Assembly (NCBI RefSeq): GCF_031882575.1 | Contig: NZ_CP134772.1 | Span: 3,553,001-3,617,000 of the forward strand | Reading direction: 5' to 3' | Length of the DNA: 64,000 bases | From: Pseudomonas sp. VD-NE ins | Lineage (GTDB): Bacteria; Pseudomonadota; Gammaproteobacteria; Pseudomonadales; Pseudomonadaceae | In this document: piece by piece, positions 18,455-28,467 of the stretch | Position numbering within the stretch: the first letter of the stretch is position 1 | How the letters are laid out: the number at the start of each line of letters is the position of its first letter | Made by a program: the position numbers and the translations under genes | The notes under the pieces: model-generated | The model's input: the letters and a program-made list of their open reading frames with translations, nothing else | Database searches by the model: none | What the model was told of the DNA's origin: nothing

Positions 18455-18735
18455 CCCTCTCCCAGAGGGAGAGGGGACTGACCGAGGTGATGTGAGAGTT
18501 ACGCCGACATGAGATACCGAGTCGAGCTCTGGTTTTGAAAAGCCCTCAGATCGGCTCCCTTCCTTGGGGAGAAAGGACTGACCAAGGCGTTTGGTTGAAA
18601 TACGCCGAACTGAGATATCGAGTCGAGCTCTGGTCTTGAAAAGCCCACAAATCGGCTCCCTCTCCCTCGGTAGAGGGCTGGGCGGGCGGCGTTCCGATGA
18701 GGGGTGAATCCACCGCCGAACTCAATGTGAAACCG
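18440..18735. repeat. Dispersed intergenic repeat cluster
   Basis: A clean CCCTCACCCTAACCCTCTCC / GGGAGAGGGGACTGACC palindrome (about 18441-18492) is followed by two decayed copies, each with TACCGAGTCGAGCTCTGG or ATCGAGTCGAGCTCTGG and TTGAAAAGCCC. The element overlaps the end of the thioesterase gene. Confidence 0.82.
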
Positions 18736-18737
18736 GC

Positions 18738-20936
18738 TTAAACTTGTTTCACCTTCGCCCGCGCCGTGTGCAACTTCTTATAGCTCTCAATCAAGCGCAA
18801 ATGCCGATCCAGTCCTTCCAGCTTCATGCTCGTCGGCGTCAAACCGTAAAAGCGCACACTGCCATTGACCGACCCAATCGCCGCATCCATACGCTCATCA
18901 CCAAACATGCGGCGGAAGTTGCCTTCGTAGTCTTCCAGTTCCAGATCTTCGTCCAGCTCCATCTCCAGCACCACGTTGACCGCTTGATAGAACAAGCCGC
19001 GTTCGACGGTGTTGTCGTTGTATTGCAGGAAGGCTTCGACCAGATCCTTGGCCTGCTCGTACTTTTGCAGCGCGAGGCAGATCAGCAGGCGCAGTTCGAG
19101 AATGGTCAGCTTGCCCCACGGCGTGTTGTCGTCGAACTCGACGCCGATCAGTGTGGTGATTTCGGTGTAATCGTCCTGCTCGCTGTTTTCCAGGCCTTGG
19201 GCGAGGTTACGCAGGCCGACCTTGCTGAGGTTGTGCAGGTTGAGGATGTCGGCACGGAATTGCAGGGCTTTGTTGGTGTTGTCCCAGATCAGGTCTTCGA
19301 CCGGGTAGATCTCCGAGTAGTCGGGCACAAGAATGCGGCAGGCCTTGGCACCGATGTGCTCGTAGACCGCCATGTAAACTTCCTTGCCCATGTCTTCAAG
19401 GATGCCGAACAACGTCGCGGCTTCTTCGGCGTTGGAGTTTTCGCCTTGTCCGGAGAAGTCCCACTCGACGAATTCGAAGTCTGGCTTGGCGCTGAAGAAA
19501 CGCCACGACACCACACCGCTGGAGTCGATGAAGTGCTCGACAAAATTGTTCGGCTCGGTGACCGCCTGACCGGAGAAGGTCGGCTGCGGCAAGTCATTGA
19601 GGCCTTCGAAACTGCGGCCCTGCAACAGTTCGGTGAGGCTGCGTTCCAGCGCCACTTCCAGGCTCGGGTGCGCGCCGAACGAGGCGAACACGCCGCCGGT
19701 GCGCGGGTTCATCAGGGTCACGCACATCACCGGGAATTCACCGCCCAGCGACGCGTCCTTGACCAGCACCGGGAAGCCCTGCTCTTCCAGGCCTTTTATG
19801 CCGGCGAGGATGCTCGGGTACTTCTCCAGCACTTCTTGCGGCACGTCCGGCAGGGCCATTTCGCCTTCAAGGATTTCGCGTTTCACCGCGCGCTCGAAGA
19901 TTTCCGACAGGCACTGCACCTGCGCTTCAGCGAGGGTGTTGCCGGCGCTCATGCCGTTGCTGAGGTAGAGGTTTTCGATCAGGTTGGACGGGAAGTACAC
20001 CACTTGATTGTCCGACTGGCGCACGAACGGCAGCGAGCAAATGCCGCGCTGGGTGTTGCCGGAGTTGGTGTCGAACAGGTTCGAGCCGCGCAACTCGCCG
20101 TCACGGTTGTAAATCTTCAGGGTGTAGTCGTCGAGGATCTCGCTCGGCAACTCGTCTTTCGGGCCCGGCTTGAACCATTGCTCGTCCGGGTAGTGGACGA
20201 ATTCGGCGTTGGCGATTTCTTCGCCCCAGAACTGGTCGTTGTAGAAGAAGTTGCAGTTCAGGCGCTCAATGAACTCGCCCAGCGCCGAGGCCAATGCGCC
20301 TTCTTTGGTCGCGCCCTTGCCGTTGGTGAAGCACATCGGCGAATGCGCATCGCGGATATGCAGCGACCAGACGTTGGGCACGATGTTGCGCCACGAGGCG
20401 ATTTCGATCTTCATGCCCAGATCGGCCAGAATGCCCGACATGTTGGCGATGGTCTGCTCCAGCGGCAGGTCCTTGCCGGCGATGAAGGTGCCTGCGTCCG
20501 AACCGGCCACCGGCATCAACAGCGCCTGGGCATCGGCGTCGAGGTTGTCGACTTCTTCGATGATGAATTCCGGCCCGGTCTGCACGACCTTCTTTACTGT
20601 GCAGCGATCAATCGAACGCAGGATGCCCAGGCGATCTTTCTCGGAGATGTCCGCCGGCAATTCGACCTGGATCTTGAAGATCTGGTTGTAGCGGTTTTCC
20701 GGGTCGACGATGTTGTTCTGCGACAGGCGAATGTTCTCTGTCGGGATGTTGCGCGTGTCGCAGTACAGCTTCACAAAGTACGCCGCACACAACGCCGACG
20801 ATGCCAGAAAGTAGTCGAACGGTCCCGGTGCCGAGCCATCGCCCTTGTAGCGGATGGGCTGATCGGCGATCACCGTGAAGTCGTCGAACTTGGCTTCAAG
20901 TCGAAGGTTGTCGAGAAAGTTGACCTTGATTTCCAT
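18738..20936 (-). CDS. OsmC-YcaO fusion protein
   Basis: This 732-residue protein joins an N-terminal OsmC-like domain (about residues 1-140, with GPFDYFLASSALCAAYFVKLYC, where the Cys positions fit peroxidase-type OsmC) to a YcaO domain (about 170-560, with EFIERLNCNFFYNDQFWGEE, LAEAQVQCLSEIFERAVKRE and DASLGGEFPVMCVTLMNP). YcaO proteins use ATP to activate backbone amides for cyclodehydration or thioamidation; in E. coli YcaO assists methylthiolation of ribosomal protein S12. A C-terminal TPR-like helical region follows. The gene stands alone, without an RiPP precursor, which favours a housekeeping role. Confidence 0.88.
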   Translation of the reverse strand: MEIKVNFLDNLRLEAKFDDFTVIADQPIRYKGDGSAPGPFDYFLASSALCAAYFVKLYCDTRNIPTENIRLSQNNIVDPENRYNQIFKIQVELPADISEKDRLGILRSIDRCTVKKVVQTGPEFIIEEVDNLDADAQALLMPVAGSDAGTFIAGKDLPLEQTIANMSGILADLGMKIEIASWRNIVPNVWSLHIRDAHSPMCFTNGKGATKEGALASALGEFIERLNCNFFYNDQFWGEEIANAEFVHYPDEQWFKPGPKDELPSEILDDYTLKIYNRDGELRGSNLFDTNSGNTQRGICSLPFVRQSDNQVVYFPSNLIENLYLSNGMSAGNTLAEAQVQCLSEIFERAVKREILEGEMALPDVPQEVLEKYPSILAGIKGLEEQGFPVLVKDASLGGEFPVMCVTLMNPRTGGVFASFGAHPSLEVALERSLTELLQGRSFEGLNDLPQPTFSGQAVTEPNNFVEHFIDSSGVVSWRFFSAKPDFEFVEWDFSGQGENSNAEEAATLFGILEDMGKEVYMAVYEHIGAKACRILVPDYSEIYPVEDLIWDNTNKALQFRADILNLHNLSKVGLRNLAQGLENSEQDDYTEITTLIGVEFDDNTPWGKLTILELRLLICLALQKYEQAKDLVEAFLQYNDNTVERGLFYQAVNVVLEMELDEDLELEDYEGNFRRMFGDERMDAAIGSVNGSVRFYGLTPTSMKLEGLDRHLRLIESYKKLHTARAKVKQV

Positions 20937-21157
20937 GCGGGATTACCAGAATACGGCTAAACGAATGGCGGCCATTATCCGGTTTTTGCGCGGGAAGTCT
21001 TGCCCTTTCGGGATTGGCCGCTGATCGGCGTCCTGCACTTGGGGAGGCAAAACACGCGGGGTTCACTACGCTTTCAGTGCAGTCGCCGAGAAGAATCTGA
21101 ACATTGCGCCCGCGCCGTGGTTCTAGATTCAGAAGACAGCGGATCAAGGACGAGCAC

Positions 21158-23770
21158 ATGGACCTTTCCAGCTATGCAGCCCCGCTTCCACCGCGCCAGA
21201 GCGCCGTCACCCGCCGCCTGGCCTTCGCGGTCGGGGCGCTGTTTGTCAGCGGCGTGATTGCCGCGACCGTGGCCTTGCTCGGCATTGCCGAACGCCTGGA
21301 CAACGACGAGATCAACAAAACCCGCTTTTACTCCGCTCGTGCGCTGGAAAATCGCATCACCGCCTCGAAAAACTACATCACCAGCTACGCCTACTGGACC
21401 ACCGCCTACGAGCATCTGAGCGGTCAGGTCGATACCGACTGGGCCTACACCGAGCAGAACCTCGGCAAAACCCTGTTCACCAGTGACGGCTATGACGGCG
21501 TGTTCGTGCTCAACCGTGAAGGCACCCGCTACGCGGTGGTACGCGGGCAAATGCTCGATGCCGAACTGTCCGCGTTCGTTCAAGTGAGCGCCACGGAGTT
21601 ACTCGATCAAGTGTTGGGCCAAGGTGATCTGACCAAGCCGATCAGCCGCTACTCACTGTTCGAAGGCTGGCCGGCGCTGGTGTCGGCGGCGGCGATCATA
21701 CCCAACGATGAGCGACCACTGGGCGATCCGCAGACCGCTTCAGTGCTGGTATTCGTCGACAAACTCACGCCGACCAAATTGCGTCTGATTGGCAGCGGTT
21801 ACGGCTTGAACAACCTGACCCTGGCGCCGGACGAGACCATCGACCCGCAGCGCCCCCGGGTGCCGCTGGACAGCACCGGTTATAGTCTGGTCGCCGACCT
21901 GGAACGGCCCGGGCAACATTTATTGTGGTCATTGCTGCCGCCACTCGGCGCGACGATTGTGGTGCTGATGCTGCTTACCGCGTACTTCTTCCGTCACGCC
22001 TTGCGCTCATCGCAGTACGTCGACCAGAGTTTTGCCGTCATGCAAACCTCCAATCAAGCGCTGGAAAACGCCAACCGTGAGCTCGAAGCGAGCGAAGAAC
22101 GCTTTCGCGCAGTGGCCGAAGCCGCGTCGGACTGGATCTGGGAGGTCGATCGCGCCCTGGCGCTGACGTATCTGTCGGCGCGCTTCAGCGCAGTGACCGG
22201 TTACCCGCAAACCCTGTGGCTGGGCCAGGACATCGGCCAATTGCTGTTTTGCGACACCACACCACTGGAACTGTGGCTGAGGAATCTCACCGAGCAAGAC
22301 AGCGCCTGTGACTTGCGTTGCACCTACCGTGACCACGCCGGCCAGCAACGCCACTGTCGACTGTCGGCCCGGCCGATTTACCAGCAGCATGCAGTCGTCG
22401 GTTATCGCGGCACCGCCAGCGACATCACTGACGAAGTTGCCGCCCATGCGCAGATTCAGCATTTGTCGATGCACGACGCCCTCACCGGCCTGCCCAACCG
22501 CAATAAGCTTGCGCGTTATCTGGATGAAGCGCTGCTGCTCAAGGAGCACGCGCCACCGCTGTCGCTGCTGATGATCGACCTCGACAACTTCAAACCGATC
22601 AACGATTCGCTCGGCCACCCGGCGGGTGACGCCGTGCTGCAGGAAGTCGCCGTGCGTTTGCGTGAATGCACCCGCGAACTGGACATCGTCGCGCGTCTGG
22701 GCGGCGACGAATTCATCGTGGTGCTTAATGGCATGGACAGCCATCACGAAATCGACAAGTTCTGCACCCGCCTGATCGGCAGCCTGCATCAACCGGTAGT
22801 CTTCGAACACCATCCGCTGCACATCGGCGCCAGCATCGGCATCGCACTCAGCCGGCGCCACGGTTACTTGCCCAGCGACCTGATCCGTTACGCCGACATC
22901 GCCCTCTATCAAGCCAAATCCGAGGGCAAGAACACCTGGTGTTATTTCGAAGCGCACATGAGCGATCAGATCCAGACGCGCCGGCAAATGGAAGATGACC
23001 TGCGCCATGCGCTCAAGCACAACGAATTCATCCTGCACTATCAGCCGCGCTACAAGGTCGATGGCAAACAGATCGTTTCGGTTGAAGCGCTGGTGCGCTG
23101 GCAACATCCCACCAAGGGCCTGCTCGGCCCGGACCTGTTCATTCCGTTGGCGGAGCAGACTGACCTGATCGTCCCGCTCGGTCGCTGGGTGTTGCGCGAA
23201 GCCTGCGAAACCGCGCTGGGCTGGCCGGAAGACATCCTGCTGTCGGTCAATCTGTCGCCCGCGCAGTTTGCCGTCAGCGATGTGGTCGAGGATGTTCGCG
23301 AAGTGCTGGTGCAAACCCGTTTCCCGGCCAGTCGCCTGGAACTGGAGATCACCGAGAACGTGATGCTCAACGACACCGACGGCGCGCTGACCACCATGAA
23401 TGCCCTGAAAGAACTCGGCGTGCGCCTGAACATGGACGACTTCGGCACCGGTTATTCATCGCTCGGTTACTTGCGCGCCTATCCCTTCGACGGGATCAAG
23501 ATCGACAAGCGCTTCATTGCCTCGATCAGCAGCGGCACCAATGATCGCGCGGTGGTGCAGGCGATCATCGGTCTGGGCAAAGCCATGGGCCTGACGGTGA
23601 CCGCCGAAGGGGTCGAGACCGAGGAGCAACTGGATATTCTCGGGATTGATCAATGCAATGAGGTGCAGGGTTACTTCATGAGTCGGCCGATCGACAAAGT
23701 CGCGTTTGCGCGGTTGCTGCAAGATTCCAGAGGTGCACAACTGAAGTCGAAGAAAGGTCGGGTGACCTGA
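21158..23770 (+). CDS. CHASE4-PAS-GGDEF-EAL cyclic-di-GMP protein
   Basis: The 870-residue inner-membrane protein carries, in order: a first membrane helix (about 20-45), a CHASE4-like periplasmic sensor (ENRITASKNYITSYAYWTTAYEHL), a second helix (LGATIVVLMLLTAYFF), a PAS domain (EERFRAVAEAASDWIWEVD), a GGDEF domain with intact LGGDEF and an upstream RELD inhibitory site, and an EAL domain with EALVRWQHP, EITENVM, DDFGTGYSS, KIDKRFI and TAEGVET. Both catalytic domains look complete, so it could make or break cyclic di-GMP. AGGA precedes the ATG at 21158; the frame is open further up. Confidence 0.93.
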   Translation: MDLSSYAAPLPPRQSAVTRRLAFAVGALFVSGVIAATVALLGIAERLDNDEINKTRFYSARALENRITASKNYITSYAYWTTAYEHLSGQVDTDWAYTEQNLGKTLFTSDGYDGVFVLNREGTRYAVVRGQMLDAELSAFVQVSATELLDQVLGQGDLTKPISRYSLFEGWPALVSAAAIIPNDERPLGDPQTASVLVFVDKLTPTKLRLIGSGYGLNNLTLAPDETIDPQRPRVPLDSTGYSLVADLERPGQHLLWSLLPPLGATIVVLMLLTAYFFRHALRSSQYVDQSFAVMQTSNQALENANRELEASEERFRAVAEAASDWIWEVDRALALTYLSARFSAVTGYPQTLWLGQDIGQLLFCDTTPLELWLRNLTEQDSACDLRCTYRDHAGQQRHCRLSARPIYQQHAVVGYRGTASDITDEVAAHAQIQHLSMHDALTGLPNRNKLARYLDEALLLKEHAPPLSLLMIDLDNFKPINDSLGHPAGDAVLQEVAVRLRECTRELDIVARLGGDEFIVVLNGMDSHHEIDKFCTRLIGSLHQPVVFEHHPLHIGASIGIALSRRHGYLPSDLIRYADIALYQAKSEGKNTWCYFEAHMSDQIQTRRQMEDDLRHALKHNEFILHYQPRYKVDGKQIVSVEALVRWQHPTKGLLGPDLFIPLAEQTDLIVPLGRWVLREACETALGWPEDILLSVNLSPAQFAVSDVVEDVREVLVQTRFPASRLELEITENVMLNDTDGALTTMNALKELGVRLNMDDFGTGYSSLGYLRAYPFDGIKIDKRFIASISSGTNDRAVVQAIIGLGKAMGLTVTAEGVETEEQLDILGIDQCNEVQGYFMSRPIDKVAFARLLQDSRGAQLKSKKGRVT

Positions 23771-23775
23771 ACGGT

Positions 23776-23991
23776 TCAGCCGTGTGTCCGACCCGAGTCA
23801 CCGGTGAACACATTGCCTGCGTCGCGCACTAACTGCCGCCACTCGGCACTGGTGATCAGCCCTTGCTCCTCCATTTCATCGGCGGCCTTGAGCAGTTCGT
23901 CGTACTGTTCTTCCGGGTCCAGACGCATCTGCGACTGCGTCGCCAGTTTTCGCCATGCCGCCAGTTTTTCTTGTTTGCGCTGATCGAACAT
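23776..23991 (-). CDS. Small hypothetical protein (71 residues)
   Basis: A short charged soluble protein (MFDQRKQEKLAAWRKLATQSQ...), helical, with ITSAEWRQLVRDAGN near the C-terminus. It is convergent with the GGDEF-EAL gene. The ATG at 23991 has GAG about nine bases upstream. Family unknown; real expression is plausible but not certain. Confidence 0.6.
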   Translation of the reverse strand: MFDQRKQEKLAAWRKLATQSQMRLDPEEQYDELLKAADEMEEQGLITSAEWRQLVRDAGNVFTGDSGRTHG

Positions 23992-24092
23992 CGGGAATGA
24001 TCTCGTGAAGGACTTCCTTGATAGAAAGACGTGAGATCCCAGTGGTTCAGCGCAGTCGACGGATGGACTGTTTGCTTCCAAAGCGCTTTGCC

Positions 24093-25257
24093 GATCAGTA
24101 AACATGGATACACCAACGAATACTGTGGGAGCGAGCCTGCTCGCGAAAGCGGATTGTCTGCGCCGAAGATATTGGCTGACCCACCGCCATCGCTTGCAGG
24201 CAAGCTCCCACAGGGATCGGTGCTGGTCAGAAACAGTGGAGCATTGGTGATCATTGTGGGAGCTGGCTTGCCAGCGATGGCGGTGGGTCAGTCATACAGA
24301 TGCTGACTGGGCTGGCCTCATCGCTGGCAAGCCAGCTCCCACAGGGTTTGCGCTGATCAGTAATCATGGATGCACCACCGAATACTGTGGGAGCGAGCCT
24401 GCTCGCGAAAGCGGTTTGTCTGCGCCTAAGCTATTGGCTGACCCACCGCCATCGCTTGCAGGCAAGCTCCCACAGGGATCGGTGCTGGTCAGAAACAGTG
24501 GAGCATTGGTGATCATTGTGGGAGCTGGCTTGCCAGCGATGGCGGTGGGTCAGTCATACAGATGCTGACTGGGCTGGCCTCATCGCTGGCAAGCCAGCTC
24601 CCACAGGGTTTGAGCTGATCAGCAATGATGGATGCACCACCGAATACTGTGGGAGTGAGCCTGCTCGCGAAAGCGGATTGTCTGCGCCTAAGCTATTGGC
24701 TGACCCACCGCCATCGCTTGCAGGCAAGCTCCCACAGGGATCGGTGCTGGTCAGAAACAGTGGAGCATTGGTGATCATTGTGGGAGCTGGCTTGCCAGCG
24801 ATGGCGGTGGGTCAGTCATACAGATGCTGACTGGGCTGGCCTCATCGCTGGCAAGCCAGCTCCCACAGGGTTTGCGCTGATCAGTAAACATGGATGCACC
24901 ACCGAATACTGTGGGAGCCTGCTCGCGAAAGCGGTTTGTCTGCGCCGAAGCTATTGGCTGACCCACCGCCATCGCTTGCAGGCAAGCTCCCACAGGGATC
25001 GGTGCTGGTCAGAAACAGTGGAGCATTGGTGATCATTGTGGGAGCTGGCTTGCCAGCGATGGCGGTGGGTCAGTCATACAGATGCTGACTGGGCTGGCCT
25101 CATCGCTGGCAAGCCAGCTCCCACAGGGTTTGCGCTGATCAGCAATGATGGATGCACCACCGAATACTGTGGGAGCGAGCCTGCTCGCGAAAGCGGTTTG
25201 TCTGCGCCGAAGATATTGGCTGACCCACCGCCATCGCTTGCAGGCAAGCTCCAACAC
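24093..25257. repeat. Tandem array of a ~262-bp unit made of REP doublets (about 4.4 copies)
   Basis: A unit of 262 bases repeats almost perfectly. The GTGGGAGC-GAGCC REP starts at 24125, 24387, 24649, 24911 and 25169, and the GTGGGAGCTGGC REP at 24256, 24518, 24780 and 25038; the last spacing is 258 because four bases are lost from the fourth copy. Each unit holds two inverted doublets: one pairing GTGGGAGCGAGCC with GGCAAGCTCCCAC, one pairing GTGGGAGCTGGCTTGCC with GGCAAGCCAGCTCCCAC. Spacers are also conserved, which indicates segmental duplication rather than independent REP insertion. There is no gene in the stretch; the open frames are repeat translations. Confidence 0.93.
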
Positions 25258-25273
25258 GGATTGGAGCGGTTTT

Positions 25274-26089
25274 TCAGAACTTCTCGGCCACGCGCCGGTA
25301 TGGATAATCGGGATCCCGGTACTTGCCCGGTTTCTGCCGTTTGGGCAGTTCGATTTTCTCGCGCTTAACATCCTCATACGGAATGCGGCTGAGCACATCG
25401 GTGATGATATTCAGCCGCGCACGGCGCTTGTCGTTGGAGTCGGCCACCAGCCATGGCGCGTGTTCGGTATCGGAGTGTTTGAACATTTCATCCCGCGCCC
25501 GTGAGTAGTCGTACCAGCGGCTGTAGGACTTCAAGTCCATGGGTGTCAGTTTCCAGGTCTTGCGACCGTCGTTGATTCGCGCCTCGAGCCGGCGGGTCTG
25601 CTCTTCGGGGCTGACTTCCAGCCAGTACTTGAGCAGGATCACTCCCGATTGGACGATGGCGTGCTCGACCAAGGGGATCGATTTGAGGAATTTGTCAGCC
25701 TGCTCCTCGGTGCAAAAACCCATCACCCGCTCGACACCGGCGCGGTTATACCAACTGCGATCGAAGATCACCACTTCGCCGGCCGCCGGTAGATGCGGCA
25801 GATAACGCTGTACATGCATCTGGCTTTTCTCGCGATCGGTCGGCGCCGGCAGCGCCACCACGCGAAAGACCCGCGGGCTGACACGCTCGGTCAGCGCCTT
25901 GATGGTCCCGCCCTTACCGGCGCCATCGCGGCCTTCGAAAACGATGCAGACCTTGACGCCTTTAGCGATCACCCATTCCTGCAACTTGACCAGTTCGACG
26001 TGCAGCTTGCGCAACTGGTCGAGGTAATCCTTGTTTTTCAGCTTCGGACTTTCAGGCGCCCTGACGGCCTTCTTTTTGTCTTTTGCCAT
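25274..26089 (-). CDS. ppk2: Polyphosphate kinase 2
   Basis: The 271-residue PPK2 transfers phosphate from polyphosphate to nucleoside diphosphates (or monophosphates, by class). It has the single-domain length of class I enzymes. Seen are the Walker A loop FEGRDGAGKGGT (about 51-62), the Walker B segment VIFDRSWYNRAGVERVMGF, and the lid SPEEQTRRLEARI with KLTPMDLKSYSRWYDYSRARDEM. GAGAGG lies nine bases before the ATG at 26089. It is divergent from a TonB receptor and its stop lies just beside the repeat array. Confidence 0.94.
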   Translation of the reverse strand: MAKDKKKAVRAPESPKLKNKDYLDQLRKLHVELVKLQEWVIAKGVKVCIVFEGRDGAGKGGTIKALTERVSPRVFRVVALPAPTDREKSQMHVQRYLPHLPAAGEVVIFDRSWYNRAGVERVMGFCTEEQADKFLKSIPLVEHAIVQSGVILLKYWLEVSPEEQTRRLEARINDGRKTWKLTPMDLKSYSRWYDYSRARDEMFKHSDTEHAPWLVADSNDKRRARLNIITDVLSRIPYEDVKREKIELPKRQKPGKYRDPDYPYRRVAEKF

Positions 26090-26278
26090 GACCTTGGCCC
26101 TCTCCATTAAATGCAGAAACAGACTGTTGATTGACGGGATACACCAGACACGTGAGGTTAGTTCATGACGTGCTGTTTGCCATTGCCGGGTAAAAAGCAA
26201 AATTGCCATGTGTTTCCTTCGTTCTTTCTTGCGTCGCACTGTTCATTGCCCTGCCCTTGTCTGCCTGGAGTTTTCTTG

Positions 26279-28405
26279 ATGTCCGCGTCCAAATCACTGC
26301 CCGCCGCCCTGCTAGGCCTGGCTCTCGCCTGCCCGGCGATGGCCGAGACCCAAGGCCTGGAACTGGGGCAAGTGCTGATTTCGGCCGAGGATCGAGACGG
26401 CGCCGATGCCGCTGTCGAAGAGGCCAAAACCCGTCTCGAGCAGGTCCCCGGCGGCACCAACGTGGTTGACATGCGTCAACCGTTGCAGGGTCGCGTGGCG
26501 AGCAATCAGGATGTGCTGGCGTATCAGCCGGGGGTTTATGCGCAGTCGGCGGGCAACGAAGGCGTGAAAATCTCGGTGCGTGGCTCGGGCATCAACCGCG
26601 CGCCGGGCGCCCATGCGTCGGGGCTGTACACCCTGCTCGATGGCCTGCCACTGACCGGCCCGGGCGGCACGCCGTATGAATTGCTTGAACCGCTGTGGGT
26701 CGATCACGTTGAAGTACTGCGCGGCGCCAACGGTTTTGATCGCGGCTCGCTGGCACTCGGCGGCGCCATCGATTACGTCAGCCACACCGGCTACAACGCG
26801 CCGAAACTGCAAGTGCGCTACGCCACCGGCAGCCACGGCTATCAGCAGCGTCAGGTCAGCTCCGGGCAAGCGCTCGGCGATTTCGATTACTACGTGTCGC
26901 TCACCGATTCCAACGCCGACGGCTATCAGGATCACACCGCCAGCGAGAGCAAAGGCCTGATCGCCAACTTCGGCTATCGTTTCAACCCGAACCTGGAAAC
27001 GCGCTTCTACATCCGCTACCGCGAGACCGACAACGACCTCGCCGGCCGCGTGACCAAGCACTCCATCGAACACTCGCCTCGCGCGGCCAACCCGTCCTAT
27101 GTGGCACGCGATGACAACCGCAAGCAGCCGGGCAGCACCTTCATCGGCAACAAGACCACCTATTACATCGACGACGATTCAAGCATTCAGACCGGCCTCG
27201 TCTACCATGACTACCCGATGGACCTGCGCGAAGGCCCGAACCGCTTGAAAGTCGCCTACACCGACGTCAGCGGTACGTTCGACTACAAACGCCGCGACAC
27301 GATTTTCAGCATGGAAAGCCGCAGCAACGTCGGCCTGAGCGTGACCAAACACCTGCCCAACGATGGCGCCAGCGAATTTGTGCGCATTCCCACTGGCAAC
27401 ACCGCCAGCTACGCGCCGGGCACACGCATGCGTAACTTCACCTACCAGGGTTCGGACACCGTTCTGCACTTCGGCAACGACCTGGAAATTGCCGACGACC
27501 TCTGGCTGACCACCGGTCTCGCCGCCATCTACACCCGCCGCGAAAGCGCCGTGACCTATCCGCAGAGCGGCGGCAAAACCAGCATGAACGACTGGGATTA
27601 CGCGCCACGCCTCGGCCTGCGTTACCAGATCAGCCCGGATCTGCAAGTGTTCGGCAACCTCAGCCGCTCGGTCGAGGCGCCGCATCCGTGGTCGCTGATC
27701 TACAGCTCCAACGTACGCTTCCCCGCCGGCAATGGCGCTGCGACCGGTACGCAGAAAGACCCGATCAAACTGCAGAACCAGACCGCGACCACGCTGGAGC
27801 TGGGCGGTCGTGGCGACAGCGTTGTTGGCGAATGGAGTCTGGCGTGGTACTACGCGCAGGTGCGGCATGAACTGCTGTCGGTGTTGCCGGATGCCAACGC
27901 CGTCACCCCGTACGAACTCAACGCCAGCCCGACCGTGCACCAAGGCATCGAAGCGAGCCTGAACAGCAAACTCTGGTCAGCGGCCGATGGCCGTCAGTTG
28001 AGTTTGCGTCAGGCGTATACCTTCAGCGACTTCCACTATCGCGATGACGATCGCTTCGGCGACAACCGCCTCCCCGGCCTGCCGATGCATTACTACCAGG
28101 GTGAGTTGCGTTATGACTGGCCGCAGGGTTTCTTCGCGGCGGTAAATACGCAGTTGGTGTCCAAGGTTGCCGTGGATTATGCCAACAGCTACTACGCCGA
28201 TCCTTACGCACTGTTTGGCGCGACGCTGGGTTACAACGCGCCGAAAGGTGACTGGCAGGGTTGGGTGGATATGCGCAATTTGACCAACAAGCACTACGCG
28301 GCGACTGTGACGCCGGGGTATGACGACAAAGGGCTGGATGCCGCGCGGTCTACGCCGGGTGAAGGGATGGGGGTTTATGTCGGGGTGTCGTGGAGTTTGC
28401 TCTGA
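26279..28405 (+). CDS. TonB-dependent outer-membrane receptor
   Basis: The 708-residue receptor has a signal peptide (LPAALLGLALACPAMAE), a plug domain (VLAYQPGVYAQSAGNEGVKISVRGSG, VDHVEVLRGANGFDRGSLALGGAIDYV) and a barrel ending in hydrophobic VGVSWSLL. It belongs to the FecA/PupB-like half of the family but lacks the N-terminal signalling domain. No Fur-like operator stands out upstream, so the ligand could be a metal complex other than a ferric siderophore. TGGAG precedes the ATG at 26279 by eight bases. Confidence 0.9.
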   Translation: MSASKSLPAALLGLALACPAMAETQGLELGQVLISAEDRDGADAAVEEAKTRLEQVPGGTNVVDMRQPLQGRVASNQDVLAYQPGVYAQSAGNEGVKISVRGSGINRAPGAHASGLYTLLDGLPLTGPGGTPYELLEPLWVDHVEVLRGANGFDRGSLALGGAIDYVSHTGYNAPKLQVRYATGSHGYQQRQVSSGQALGDFDYYVSLTDSNADGYQDHTASESKGLIANFGYRFNPNLETRFYIRYRETDNDLAGRVTKHSIEHSPRAANPSYVARDDNRKQPGSTFIGNKTTYYIDDDSSIQTGLVYHDYPMDLREGPNRLKVAYTDVSGTFDYKRRDTIFSMESRSNVGLSVTKHLPNDGASEFVRIPTGNTASYAPGTRMRNFTYQGSDTVLHFGNDLEIADDLWLTTGLAAIYTRRESAVTYPQSGGKTSMNDWDYAPRLGLRYQISPDLQVFGNLSRSVEAPHPWSLIYSSNVRFPAGNGAATGTQKDPIKLQNQTATTLELGGRGDSVVGEWSLAWYYAQVRHELLSVLPDANAVTPYELNASPTVHQGIEASLNSKLWSAADGRQLSLRQAYTFSDFHYRDDDRFGDNRLPGLPMHYYQGELRYDWPQGFFAAVNTQLVSKVAVDYANSYYADPYALFGATLGYNAPKGDWQGWVDMRNLTNKHYAATVTPGYDDKGLDAARSTPGEGMGVYVGVSWSLL

Positions 28406-28467
28406 AGCCTTCCCCCTGCTAGCGATGGCGGATAGGCTGTGCCAACGAAGTTGACTGACCCACCGCA

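Noticed and set aside
18744..20960. A 738-codon open frame antisense to the OsmC-YcaO gene
   Set aside because: It is the mirror of a GC-rich gene whose third positions avoid stops in reverse; the product is low-complexity and resembles nothing, and there is no ribosome site.
24093..25257. CRISPR array
   Set aside because: The units are 262 bases with conserved internal spacers and inverted REP halves; no short direct repeats with unique spacers and no cas genes are present.
24031..25398. Several 70-120-codon frames within the repeat array, almost identical to each other
   Set aside because: They are translations of the 262-bp tandem unit and repeat with its period.
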